Origin: a virus
IMG/VR virus record: IMGVR_UViG_3300030380_002142
Span: 1-20,861 of that record
Length of the DNA: 20,861 nt
Direction: 5' to 3' (one strand)
Made by a program: the position numbers and the translations under genes
Notes under the pieces: generated by a model
Told to the model about the DNA's origin: nothing
What the model saw: only the letters and a program-made list of their open reading frames with translations
The model's database searches: none
Shown: positions 6,850-13,535 of the stretch, piece after piece
Layout: each line of letters begins with the position of its first letter
How positions within the stretch are numbered: position 1 is the first letter of the stretch

Positions 6850-7992
6850 ATGGCTAATACAAACTTTAGCGCGTTGACCAGTGAACAGCTCACCATCTGG
6901 TCTCGTGATTTTTGGCGTGTTGCGAGAAATATGTCCTTCATTAATCAATTCGCAGGTAGCGGACCTAACTCAATGGTTCAGGAAATTTCTGAACTTACTC
7001 AATCCGAGAAAGGAGCAAGAGCAGTATTAACACTTCTTGCTGACATGACTGGAGACGGTATTGTTGGGGACAACACTTTAGAAGGAAATGAAGAGGCACT
7101 AAGATCTTTCGACATCGTCGTGCAGCTTGATCAATTAAGATTTGCTAACAGACTTTCTGGTAGATTGGCGGATCAAAAATCAGTTGTAAATTTCCGTGAG
7201 CACTCAAGGGATGCCCTTGCTTATGCAATGGCTGATAGGATAGACCAACTTGCGTTCTTATCGCTTGCTGGTATTGCTTACACCAATAAAAACAATGGTG
7301 CTTTAAGATCTGTTCTTACTTCAGGACAGAACCTTGGAGATCTTGCGTTTAATAGTGATGTAACTGCACCAACAAGTAACAGACACAAGAGAATTAGTGG
7401 TAATGACCTTGCCGCTGGTTCTGTTACATCTATTACTGCTACTGATAAACTTAAGTACAGACATATTGTCGATCTAAAAGCTTTTGCTAAAGATCAGTAC
7501 ATTAGGGGTATGAGAGGTGCTGGTAATGAAGAGATGTATCATCTGTTTGTTTCTCCGCAAGTAATGGCTGATCTTAAACTCGATTCAGACTTCTTATCAA
7601 ACGTAAGAAGCGCTGGAATCAGAGGACCTAACAACGAACTATTTGCTGGATCTTCTAGCTTAATGGTTGACGGTGTTATGGTTCACGAGTTTAGACACGT
7701 ACCAAATACATCTGGTGCCTTATCTGGATCCAACAGTAATGCTGGTTCTGCTGGGTACAAAGGTGGATCAGGTGCTGATGTTGATTATGCATCATGTCTA
7801 TTCTGCGGTGCTCAAGCACTTGCAATGGCTGATATTGGTCTTCCAGAAATAGTTGAAGATACTTTCGACTATGGAAACCAAAACGGTATTTCAATTGGTA
7901 AGATTTTTGGTCTTAAGAAGCCTAAGTACAATTCTGACATAACTGGTCAGGACGAAGACTTTGGTGTTATAAGATTAGATGTCGCATTCTAA
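6850..7992 (+). CDS. Major capsid protein, N4-gp56/DUF4043 type
   Basis: A 380-residue coat protein. The block GDNTLEGNEEALRSFDIVV (about 76-94) followed by a QLRFA segment, then FREHSRDALAYAMADRIDQ (about 117-135) and LAGI, is the pattern of the N4-gp56 (DUF4043) capsid family, which has an HK97-like fold. The C-terminal part has PEIVEDTFDYG and ends DEDFGVIRLDVAF. It would form the icosahedral shell with the scaffold from the gene before it. AAAGG (6838-6842) lies 7 nt before the ATG. The gene is framed by a 209-nt leader upstream and an intrinsic terminator downstream, so it can be expressed more strongly than its neighbours. A glycine/serine-rich stretch at about 290-315 probably forms a surface loop. 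Confidence 0.92.
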   Translation: MANTNFSALTSEQLTIWSRDFWRVARNMSFINQFAGSGPNSMVQEISELTQSEKGARAVLTLLADMTGDGIVGDNTLEGNEEALRSFDIVVQLDQLRFANRLSGRLADQKSVVNFREHSRDALAYAMADRIDQLAFLSLAGIAYTNKNNGALRSVLTSGQNLGDLAFNSDVTAPTSNRHKRISGNDLAAGSVTSITATDKLKYRHIVDLKAFAKDQYIRGMRGAGNEEMYHLFVSPQVMADLKLDSDFLSNVRSAGIRGPNNELFAGSSSLMVDGVMVHEFRHVPNTSGALSGSNSNAGSAGYKGGSGADVDYASCLFCGAQALAMADIGLPEIVEDTFDYGNQNGISIGKIFGLKKPKYNSDITGQDEDFGVIRLDVAF

Positions 7993-8006
7993 TTGTGATA
8001 ACATTT

Positions 8007-8044
8007 TACAGGTGGCTAGCTTGACGTTAGTCACCTGTATTTTT
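8007..8044 (+). terminator. Intrinsic terminator after the capsid gene
   Basis: Arms TACAGGTGGCTA (8007-8018) and TAGTCACCTGTA (8028-8039) form a 12-bp stem with one G-U pair around a 9-nt loop, followed by five T (8040-8044). It lies 15 nt after the capsid stop. Partial read-through would supply the downstream neck and tail genes at a lower level, which is a common phage arrangement. Confidence 0.88.
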
Positions 8045-8059
8045 ATTAAGGAGTAAAAT

Positions 8060-8272
8060 ATGAAAGTAGTATTCGAACAAGATAGTTATGTCGCGTCTAC
8101 TTGGGGCCATGCTGAACATTTTAAAGCTGGCGAGCCTAAGGAAGTAGGTAAAGATTTTGGAGTGCTTTGTTTACAGAATGGTGCAAAAGAATATGAAGAA
8201 CCAAAAGTAGAACAACCTAAAGCAAAAGCACCCGCGAAGAAAAAAACAGTCGCTAAAAAGAAAGTTAAATAG
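8060..8272 (+). CDS. Small basic-tailed protein, 70 aa, function unknown
   Basis: It starts 15 nt after the capsid terminator with a strong AAGGAG (8048-8053), 6 nt before the ATG. Residues 1-47 form a small folded-looking unit (MKVVFEQDSYVAS, then HFKAGEPKEVGKDFGVLCLQNGAKEY). Short proteins with this kind of FKAGE and CLQNGAK pattern occur beside head genes in many phages and are thought to be minor head or head-completion proteins. Residues 50-70 are low-complexity, made of K, A, P and V (AKAPAKKKTVAKKKVK), like histone H1-type tails, so binding to DNA or to the acidic scaffold is plausible. No direct evidence shows this. It is followed by the adaptor gene after 2 nt. Confidence 0.72.
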   Translation: MKVVFEQDSYVASTWGHAEHFKAGEPKEVGKDFGVLCLQNGAKEYEEPKVEQPKAKAPAKKKTVAKKKVK

Positions 8273-8274
8273 TT

Positions 8275-8982
8275 ATGGGTACAATTACTGGAGCAAATAT
8301 AATATCTAGAGTACAGGATACTCTCCAAGATACTACAAGTGTAAGATGGCCAGAAGCAGAGTTGCTTCGTTATATAAATGACGCTCAAAGAGAAGTCGTT
8401 AATCTTAGACCTGATGCTTCAGCTACTACATCAAATGTTCAATTAGTTACTGGTACAAAACAAACACTACCAACAACTGGATTAAGGTTAATAAAAGTAA
8501 CTAGAAATATGTCTGCTGCTTCTGGTAGTGCTACTGGTGGTAGGGCAGTTCGTATTGTAGATATAGATATTCTTAACACTCAAGAACCTGATTGGAATGA
8601 TCCAACAGTTACTGGGGATGCCGCACACGGCACAACTGTAAAACATTACATCTTTGATCAAGATGACCCTAGGAGTTTTTATGTATATCCAGGAGTTTCT
8701 GGAAATGCTTTTGTAGAGATTGTGTTTTCTAAATCTCCTACTGATTTAAGTAGTACATCTTCAACAATAGATATTGATGATACTTTTGCAAATGCCATAA
8801 TTGATTTTGTTTTATTCAAAGCATACTTAAAAGATGCTGAATACGCAGGCAATGCTCAAAGATCAAATCAACACTATGCATTATTTAACAATAGCTTAGG
8901 ACAAAGCACTGCAGCGTCAAATGTAACTAATCCAAATTTTGACTACGCGGGGTCTAAAGCAGTTCCGAATGTAGGAGGATAA
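8275..8982 (+). CDS. Phage adaptor protein, DUF6682-like
   Basis: A 235-residue protein that closely fits the DUF6682 'phage adaptor' pattern. It opens with an N-terminal helix ending in a segment with RWPEAELLRYINDAQREVV then LRPDA (about 24-48), followed by a GTKQTLP beta part, GLRLIKVTRNM, GRAVRIVDIDIL and DPRSFYVYP (about 131-139). It closes with a helical DYVLFKAY-like segment with KDAEYAGNAQRS and HYALFN. Such proteins form the ring under the portal that joins head and tail (gp4-like in P22, gp8/gp11-like in T7). It begins 2 nt after the preceding stop with only a weak ribosome site, suggesting coupled translation. Confidence 0.82.
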   Translation: MGTITGANIISRVQDTLQDTTSVRWPEAELLRYINDAQREVVNLRPDASATTSNVQLVTGTKQTLPTTGLRLIKVTRNMSAASGSATGGRAVRIVDIDILNTQEPDWNDPTVTGDAAHGTTVKHYIFDQDDPRSFYVYPGVSGNAFVEIVFSKSPTDLSSTSSTIDIDDTFANAIIDFVLFKAYLKDAEYAGNAQRSNQHYALFNNSLGQSTAASNVTNPNFDYAGSKAVPNVGG

Positions 8983-8986
8983 CAAT

Positions 8987-9670
8987 ATGGCGAGTTTTAG
9001 TTCGCTAGTAAAAGAGGTACTACCCTATGTACCCGGTTGTCCTGACACTCTTGTAGAATCTAATTTAAGAGCAGCAACGATTGAACTTTGTGAGAAGTCT
9101 AAGGCGTATGTTGTAGAGTTAGATGTTATTACAAGTATTAGTGGAGTGTTCGAATATGAATTCGACCAGCCCACTGGTACTGATGTACATCAAATACTCT
9201 GGATGACTTATGATGGTGAAGACATGGACCCCACCAGCCCACGTAGTTTAGAACTAAATTACCCTGACTGGCGTGACCGAACTGGTATTCCAGAAGTTTT
9301 CTTACAACAAAACCCAGACATGTTTTATGTCGCACCTGTCCCTAACGTAACTAGAACAAATGGATTTAGAGTTAGTGTAGCTCTTAAACCTACACGATCT
9401 TCAAACAACATTGATACAGATTTTTCAACAGATTATAGAGATGGAATTATATTTGGAGCCCTATGGAGACTCTTAAGAATACCCGCTAGAGAATGGAGTA
9501 ACCCTAGCGCAGCTGCTGATTACAGAAACCTTTTTGATGAACAGGTTAAAGAAGCAGAGGCAAGAGCTAGAGGTGGGGATCTTGGAGTAAGAAGGCTAGT
9601 TAAATATAAAGGAGTTGGATTAAATCCAAGAAAGAGGTATAGAAGGTACGGCAAGGAGATTGATTATTAA
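8987..9670 (+). CDS. Neck or tail-joining protein, second adaptor-like protein
   Basis: A 227-residue protein with a helical N-terminus (LVKEVLPYVPGCPDTLVESN, then LRAATIELCEKSKAYVVELD), a beta-rich middle (FEYEFDQPTG, VHQILWMTYDGEDM, VFLQQNPDMFYVAPVP) and a helical C-terminus (DYRNLFDEQVKEAEARARGGD). This helix-sheet-helix layout, with 'VLPYVPGCPD' near the start, is typical of small head-tail joining proteins that follow the first adaptor in podophages, and it partly echoes the preceding gene, so the two may be distant paralogues. A strong AGGAGG (8974-8979) lies 7 nt before the ATG. The exact place in the neck cannot be told from sequence alone. Confidence 0.72.
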   Translation: MASFSSLVKEVLPYVPGCPDTLVESNLRAATIELCEKSKAYVVELDVITSISGVFEYEFDQPTGTDVHQILWMTYDGEDMDPTSPRSLELNYPDWRDRTGIPEVFLQQNPDMFYVAPVPNVTRTNGFRVSVALKPTRSSNNIDTDFSTDYRDGIIFGALWRLLRIPAREWSNPSAAADYRNLFDEQVKEAEARARGGDLGVRRLVKYKGVGLNPRKRYRRYGKEIDY

Positions 9671-10094
9671 CCAGGAGGGGTTTATCGAACCTCAAATTGC
9701 AGATATAAGACAATGCTGGGGTGAGATACGAAAAGGGATCGAATCAATTATAGATGCAGATCCAAATCTAACTTTTATACCAGAGGATGTATATAGTGAA
9801 TGCGTCAATGGTAGAGCTCAACTGTTTACATCCCCAATAGGATTTTTGGTTTTAACCACAGAGGTAGACCCTTTTACTAGTGATAAAACACTATTAATTT
9901 GGATAGCTTATGTACACGAAACTGGTAAACATAATTGGATTAAACATGTACAATGGTTTGAAGAGCTTGCACGTAATGCAGGTTGTAAATTTATTGAGGC
10001 TAGATCCTCTGTTCCAGAAATGGAAGAGTATGCAATTATGCAAGGGTTTAATTTAAATACTAGAGTATATACAAAGAAGATAGATGAGCAATAA
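9660..10094 (+). CDS. GNAT-like acetyltransferase of the tail region
   Basis: A protein of about 136-144 residues. It follows the pattern of short GNAT-like proteins found among podophage structural genes: an N-terminal IEPQIADIRQCWGEI helix, a central strand LLIWIAYVHE, a helix WFEELARNAGCKFIEARS, and the C-terminal EYAIMQGFNLNTRVYTKKI in which the A...GF turn and final strand are typical of GNAT folds. Substrate and role in the virion cycle are unknown. The start is a problem. The only usual start codon in frame at the front is TTG 9660, just 1 nt after AAGGAG (9653-9658), too close to use. A very strong AGGAGGGG (9673-9680) instead points to ATC 9684 or a nearby codon. The frame overlaps the preceding gene by 11 nt and the next by 11 nt. 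Confidence 0.72.
   Translation: MIINQEGFIEPQIADIRQCWGEIRKGIESIIDADPNLTFIPEDVYSECVNGRAQLFTSPIGFLVLTTEVDPFTSDKTLLIWIAYVHETGKHNWIKHVQWFEELARNAGCKFIEARSSVPEMEEYAIMQGFNLNTRVYTKKIDEQ
9673..9680 (+). promoter_or_regulatory. Strong Shine-Dalgarno that has no AUG after it
   Basis: AGGAGGGG begins 2 nt after the stop of the preceding gene. No ATG, GTG or TTG in the acetyltransferase frame lies at a workable distance; the in-frame ATC at 9684 is 5 nt after AGGAGG. This suggests a rare ATC start or a base change from ATG. Confidence 0.6.
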
Positions 10095-10737
10095 ACCAAA
10101 ACAACAAGATTACAAGCCAAGTGAGGCGGAAAAAACTCAAGCAGCTGTTTCAAAAGCTGAGAAGGATTACTTTGATCAAAAATATGGTCCGTTGTTGCGT
10201 GAAATGCGCGACCTTTCGGAGAAAGAAGATTTTTCTGCTACTGCAAAAGGTAGAGCACAAGCAGATACCATGCAGGCATTAACTTCTAGACCTAGTATAC
10301 AAGCCGCTAGATCTGTGGATTCCGCAGCTAACTTAGCTTCAGCCGCAGGTTCACAACAAGCACAAGCTGACTTTCAAGCGTTACAAGCAAAGAGACAACG
10401 TCAAGTTGGTGTATTAGGAACTGCTAGAGGTCAAGCTGCAGATGCTACAACCGGTTTATCTAGAGCTGCACAAATTCAATCTACTAAAGATTTAGAATTT
10501 GCAAAAGCTAGACAACAAGAACGTGATGCAAGATTTGCTGCTGGTTTAAAATTAGCTACTAACCTCGGGGCACAAGGTGCAGAAAATATACAAGGGGGCG
10601 GAAGTTTCTTTACACCTGCAGGATTAGAAACAGCTAGAGGCAAAGGTGAGGATCGAGTAAGCGGACTAACAGGTAGATTAAGAGTAGGGTCATATGGTAA
10701 CTATGATCCCGTAACTGGTAAAAAATATGGTAGCTGA
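10084..10737 (+). CDS. Putative internal virion protein, 217 aa, Ala/Gln-rich
   Basis: An Ala-, Gln- and Arg-rich protein, largely helical (SEAEKTQAAVSKAEKDYFDQ near the start, then repeated AQAD, QQAQADFQAL and QAKRQRQ segments), with a glycine-rich C-terminus (about 165-217) ending YDPVTGKKYGS. No enzyme motif or membrane segment is visible. Small Ala/Gln-rich helical proteins just before giant virion proteins are typical of podophage ejection cassettes (compare P22 gp7/gp20/gp16 and T7 gp14/gp15/gp16), which is the basis of the call. It overlaps the acetyltransferase gene by 11 nt, and only a weak purine stretch precedes its ATG, so translation is probably coupled. Confidence 0.6.
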   Translation: MSNKPKQQDYKPSEAEKTQAAVSKAEKDYFDQKYGPLLREMRDLSEKEDFSATAKGRAQADTMQALTSRPSIQAARSVDSAANLASAAGSQQAQADFQALQAKRQRQVGVLGTARGQAADATTGLSRAAQIQSTKDLEFAKARQQERDARFAAGLKLATNLGAQGAENIQGGGSFFTPAGLETARGKGEDRVSGLTGRLRVGSYGNYDPVTGKKYGS

Positions 10738-10747
10738 AGGCGCAATC

Positions 10748-11338
10748 ATGAATGGATTAATGCGAGGGTATAACTCACCATATGGTTATGGCGGAAATGC
10801 TAGTTTTAGTACAGCACAGTTACCTAATGTTGAAGATCCTGAACAAGTTTACGCAGACATTACGCGTAGTGATTACGAAGATTATGTAAGAGACTACAGA
10901 GGTTTTGAAGAAAGGCTAATAGATTCTAGAAATGACACTAGTTTAATTGATAGGGCTGAAGTTGACTCAGCTGAACAAAATAGAATAGCTAGAGAAATAC
11001 AACAAAGAAATATTGAAAGATATGGTGGGGCTGGTTTAACCGCTGTACAAAGACAAGAACAAGCAAAAGCATTATCTCTAGGTGGAGCTACTAACCAAGC
11101 TGGCATGTTAAATAATGCTAGAATAGCTCAAAGAGAAGTAAATCAAGCAACACTTGCCGATTTAATTAATATCGGACAAGGTGTTAACAGAAATGCTTTA
11201 CAAGGATTAGGAGATGCATCGGCTATGGCAGCTAGAAAAGAATCAGCATACAGAAATGCTAAAGCAGCACATAGGTCTCAAATGATGGGACTAGCTGGTT
11301 CTTTAGGAGCAGCCGCTATTTTAGCGTTTGCAATATAA
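10748..11338 (+). CDS. Putative internal virion protein with hydrophobic C-terminus, 196 aa
   Basis: I place the start at ATG 10748 because GAAGG (10736-10740) lies 7 nt before it. An earlier ATG at 10727 would add 7 residues and overlap the previous gene by 11 nt, but has no good ribosome site. The N-terminus is Gly/Tyr-rich (RGYNSPYGYGG), the middle is helical and charged (YEDYVRDYRGFEERLIDSR, QNRIAREIQQRN), and the last 18 residues form a hydrophobic, glycine-containing segment (MMGLAGSLGAAAILAFAI) that could insert in a membrane. A small protein with a C-terminal membrane segment in this position recalls T7 gp14, which makes the outer-membrane part of the ejection channel. That comparison is by layout only. 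Confidence 0.6.
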   Translation: MNGLMRGYNSPYGYGGNASFSTAQLPNVEDPEQVYADITRSDYEDYVRDYRGFEERLIDSRNDTSLIDRAEVDSAEQNRIAREIQQRNIERYGGAGLTAVQRQEQAKALSLGGATNQAGMLNNARIAQREVNQATLADLINIGQGVNRNALQGLGDASAMAARKESAYRNAKAAHRSQMMGLAGSLGAAAILAFAI

Positions 11339-11347
11339 GAGAATAAA

Positions 11348-13531
11348 ATGGCAGTAAATATACAAGGCATAATCCAAAACGCACTATCGGACTTTAGTGG
11401 CACTATGGCTCAAAAAGAGTCGAGAATGAATCTTGCCCAACAACGTAGAGCTACTACCCAACGAGAAGACACTAATAACTATTTAGTTACTAGTGGTGTG
11501 GTTGGGTTAGATGATGATGGTAACTTTAATGTAGATTTAGAAAAAGCTCACATGCAAGGTGGTGATAGATTTATAAATCTTTTAAATGAAGAAGCAAAAG
11601 CCGGTAGAAAATTTACAGATGTTAATACTGGTGAGACAGTTACTGGTAAGTTTGAAGACTTACCTAGCGCTGTAAAAGTAGGAGAAGGTGATAATGCTGC
11701 TACTAATTATATATTAACAATCACTACTCCTGATGGTAGGAAAGTTCCTGTTACTACAGGCAGATCCAATGACCCTTCAGATGGTCCAGCTGTTTTAGAT
11801 CAATCTTCATTAGAATTAATTTATGAAAGTGCTATTTTAAATAGTATTGGTAAATATGGCATTTCAGGAACTGCTGCAGGCATGCTTGATAATATGAATT
11901 TTAATAATTCACAAGCTAAAGCTCAATTACAAGCTGCAGATGCATTACAAAATGAAGAAAACAGTCAAGCGCTTGTAAGTTTAATAGGATCATTGGGCCC
12001 AAACCTAAAAAGTATAAATCCAAATAGAGGTACTACTAAGTCTGGATTACCTGAAGTTCCTTTAGACAGCACACCTGAAGGTACAACAAAACCTGTAACA
12101 ACCACTGAAGAAGGTACAATCAAAGGTACATCAGATCAGTTTTATGTATTAGATACTAGTCAAAAAGAGGTACAGGATGCTTTACCTTTAATAAATAACA
12201 TTCAAGCAGGACAAAGCTACTCAGCTGAAGAAATAGATCAACTTTCTAAAGGTTTAAGTCCTGGATTCAGGTCTGCTTTTAAAAAGAATTTTTCTTTCAA
12301 TAGCCGTTTACTAGAAGTAAATGCAGAAAAAATTGCTGAGTTAGAAGCTAAAGAAGATAAGTCTCCAAAAGAAGAAAGAGAATTAGCGAAGTTACAGAGA
12401 AGAAGAGAAAGTTATCTTATACCTCAACAACAAAAACAGATAGATAGAGTTAGAAAAAACATTGCAGATGATACTGCAGCACAACAAGCGGCTGATGCAA
12501 AAGCAACAGAGAAAGTAAAAAAGCAAATAGCTACTAAAGAAGCACTTTTAAACAATCCAAAGCTTAATCTTAGTGAAGGTAGGAGAAAAGAGATACAAGC
12601 CGAGGTAGACGAACTGAAAGGTGGTATGACTCAACAAGATACTGGTGAAAATGTATCGTTTGAATTACCAGAGATTCCTACTGATGCAGAAGGAGCAGCT
12701 AAATGGTTTAGTGATCCAGCTAACCAAGCAACTATTGATCAGTTAGATCAAGAAAAAGTGACTGAGGTCAGACAGCTTTTACAGAAATTCAATATTAATA
12801 GTAAAGAAGAACTTATTGATGGTGTTAAGACTGGGAAGATTAGTCAAAATGCTTTTAGGAACGCTGCTAAATTAATTTCTTGGTCTATAGTTGATAAAAA
12901 CGGACAAAAAGACCCACAGTTATCTGCTAATTTGTATGCAGGCATGATTAATGAAGCTTTAACTGGTAGCCCAGGTGTGACTTCTACTCAAATGGCAAAT
13001 GCTCAAACTGCTAGAGATAGGCTACAGTTCGAAATGAAAAAGTATTATGACGGCTTAACTGATGAAAAATATAGTGGACTAAAGAGCTTATATGATCTTG
13101 GGGCAAAAGGTTTTGATAGCCCTGAGTTTATACAAAAATTAAAAGCTGAAACTACTCTGTTCTTAAAAGATAAAAGATTTGAAGACCTAACTACTACAGA
13201 TAAAGAATTAATGGATGGTATTTTATCTCAAGCTCTATTAGAAGCAGCCAATAAATCAGGATCTGATTCTGTGGCTGACTGGTTTGGAGATGTTTTCCTT
13301 AGGGGTTCTGCTGGCGATACTTTAGGTAACACTATGGATAACGTTGCAATAGAATATGATAAAGATCCAAATACAAATGCAGATGCAAGGCCAGTTCGTT
13401 TGATATTTACTAGAAGCAGAGGTGGCTCACAAGTAGAAGCAGATCAAAGTCTAGATTGGAATGACGTTACAGAAATCATTGGCCAAGGCGAACTTACCAA
13501 CTACTTATTAAGTAGAGCGAAAAGGAGATAG
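11348..13531 (+). CDS. Putative large internal virion protein, 727 aa
   Basis: No family is recognised. The first 60 residues are helical (NIQGIIQNALSDFSGTMAQK, then RMNLAQQRRATTQRED), followed by a beta-rich, Gly/Asp/Thr-rich part (about 50-165) with VTTPDGRKVPVTTGR-like strands. Residues about 314-425 form a long highly charged coiled coil (EKIAELEAKEDKSPKEEREL, then KLQRRRESYL and KATEKVKKQIATKE), and the rest is mostly helical. There is no catalytic motif, signal peptide or membrane segment. It is followed after 4 nt by the giant metallopeptidase protein, so the two are probably made together. By position and helical nature it fits the middle protein of an ejection set (compare T7 gp15). 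Another possibility is an assembly chaperone for the giant protein. Confidence 0.62.
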   Translation: MAVNIQGIIQNALSDFSGTMAQKESRMNLAQQRRATTQREDTNNYLVTSGVVGLDDDGNFNVDLEKAHMQGGDRFINLLNEEAKAGRKFTDVNTGETVTGKFEDLPSAVKVGEGDNAATNYILTITTPDGRKVPVTTGRSNDPSDGPAVLDQSSLELIYESAILNSIGKYGISGTAAGMLDNMNFNNSQAKAQLQAADALQNEENSQALVSLIGSLGPNLKSINPNRGTTKSGLPEVPLDSTPEGTTKPVTTTEEGTIKGTSDQFYVLDTSQKEVQDALPLINNIQAGQSYSAEEIDQLSKGLSPGFRSAFKKNFSFNSRLLEVNAEKIAELEAKEDKSPKEERELAKLQRRRESYLIPQQQKQIDRVRKNIADDTAAQQAADAKATEKVKKQIATKEALLNNPKLNLSEGRRKEIQAEVDELKGGMTQQDTGENVSFELPEIPTDAEGAAKWFSDPANQATIDQLDQEKVTEVRQLLQKFNINSKEELIDGVKTGKISQNAFRNAAKLISWSIVDKNGQKDPQLSANLYAGMINEALTGSPGVTSTQMANAQTARDRLQFEMKKYYDGLTDEKYSGLKSLYDLGAKGFDSPEFIQKLKAETTLFLKDKRFEDLTTTDKELMDGILSQALLEAANKSGSDSVADWFGDVFLRGSAGDTLGNTMDNVAIEYDKDPNTNADARPVRLIFTRSRGGSQVEADQSLDWNDVTEIIGQGELTNYLLSRAKRR

Positions 13532-13535
13532 TGGT

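Noticed and set aside
7991-8003. AATTGTGATAACA resembling part of a lac-type operator
   Set aside because: It is only a half-match with no symmetric partner, and it lies just after the capsid stop codon beside the terminator.
8086-8388. 100-codon leftward frame opposite the small basic gene and adaptor start
   Set aside because: It is antisense to two well-supported genes, and its Cys/Phe-rich composition reflects the reverse complement of Lys/Gln/Glu codons.
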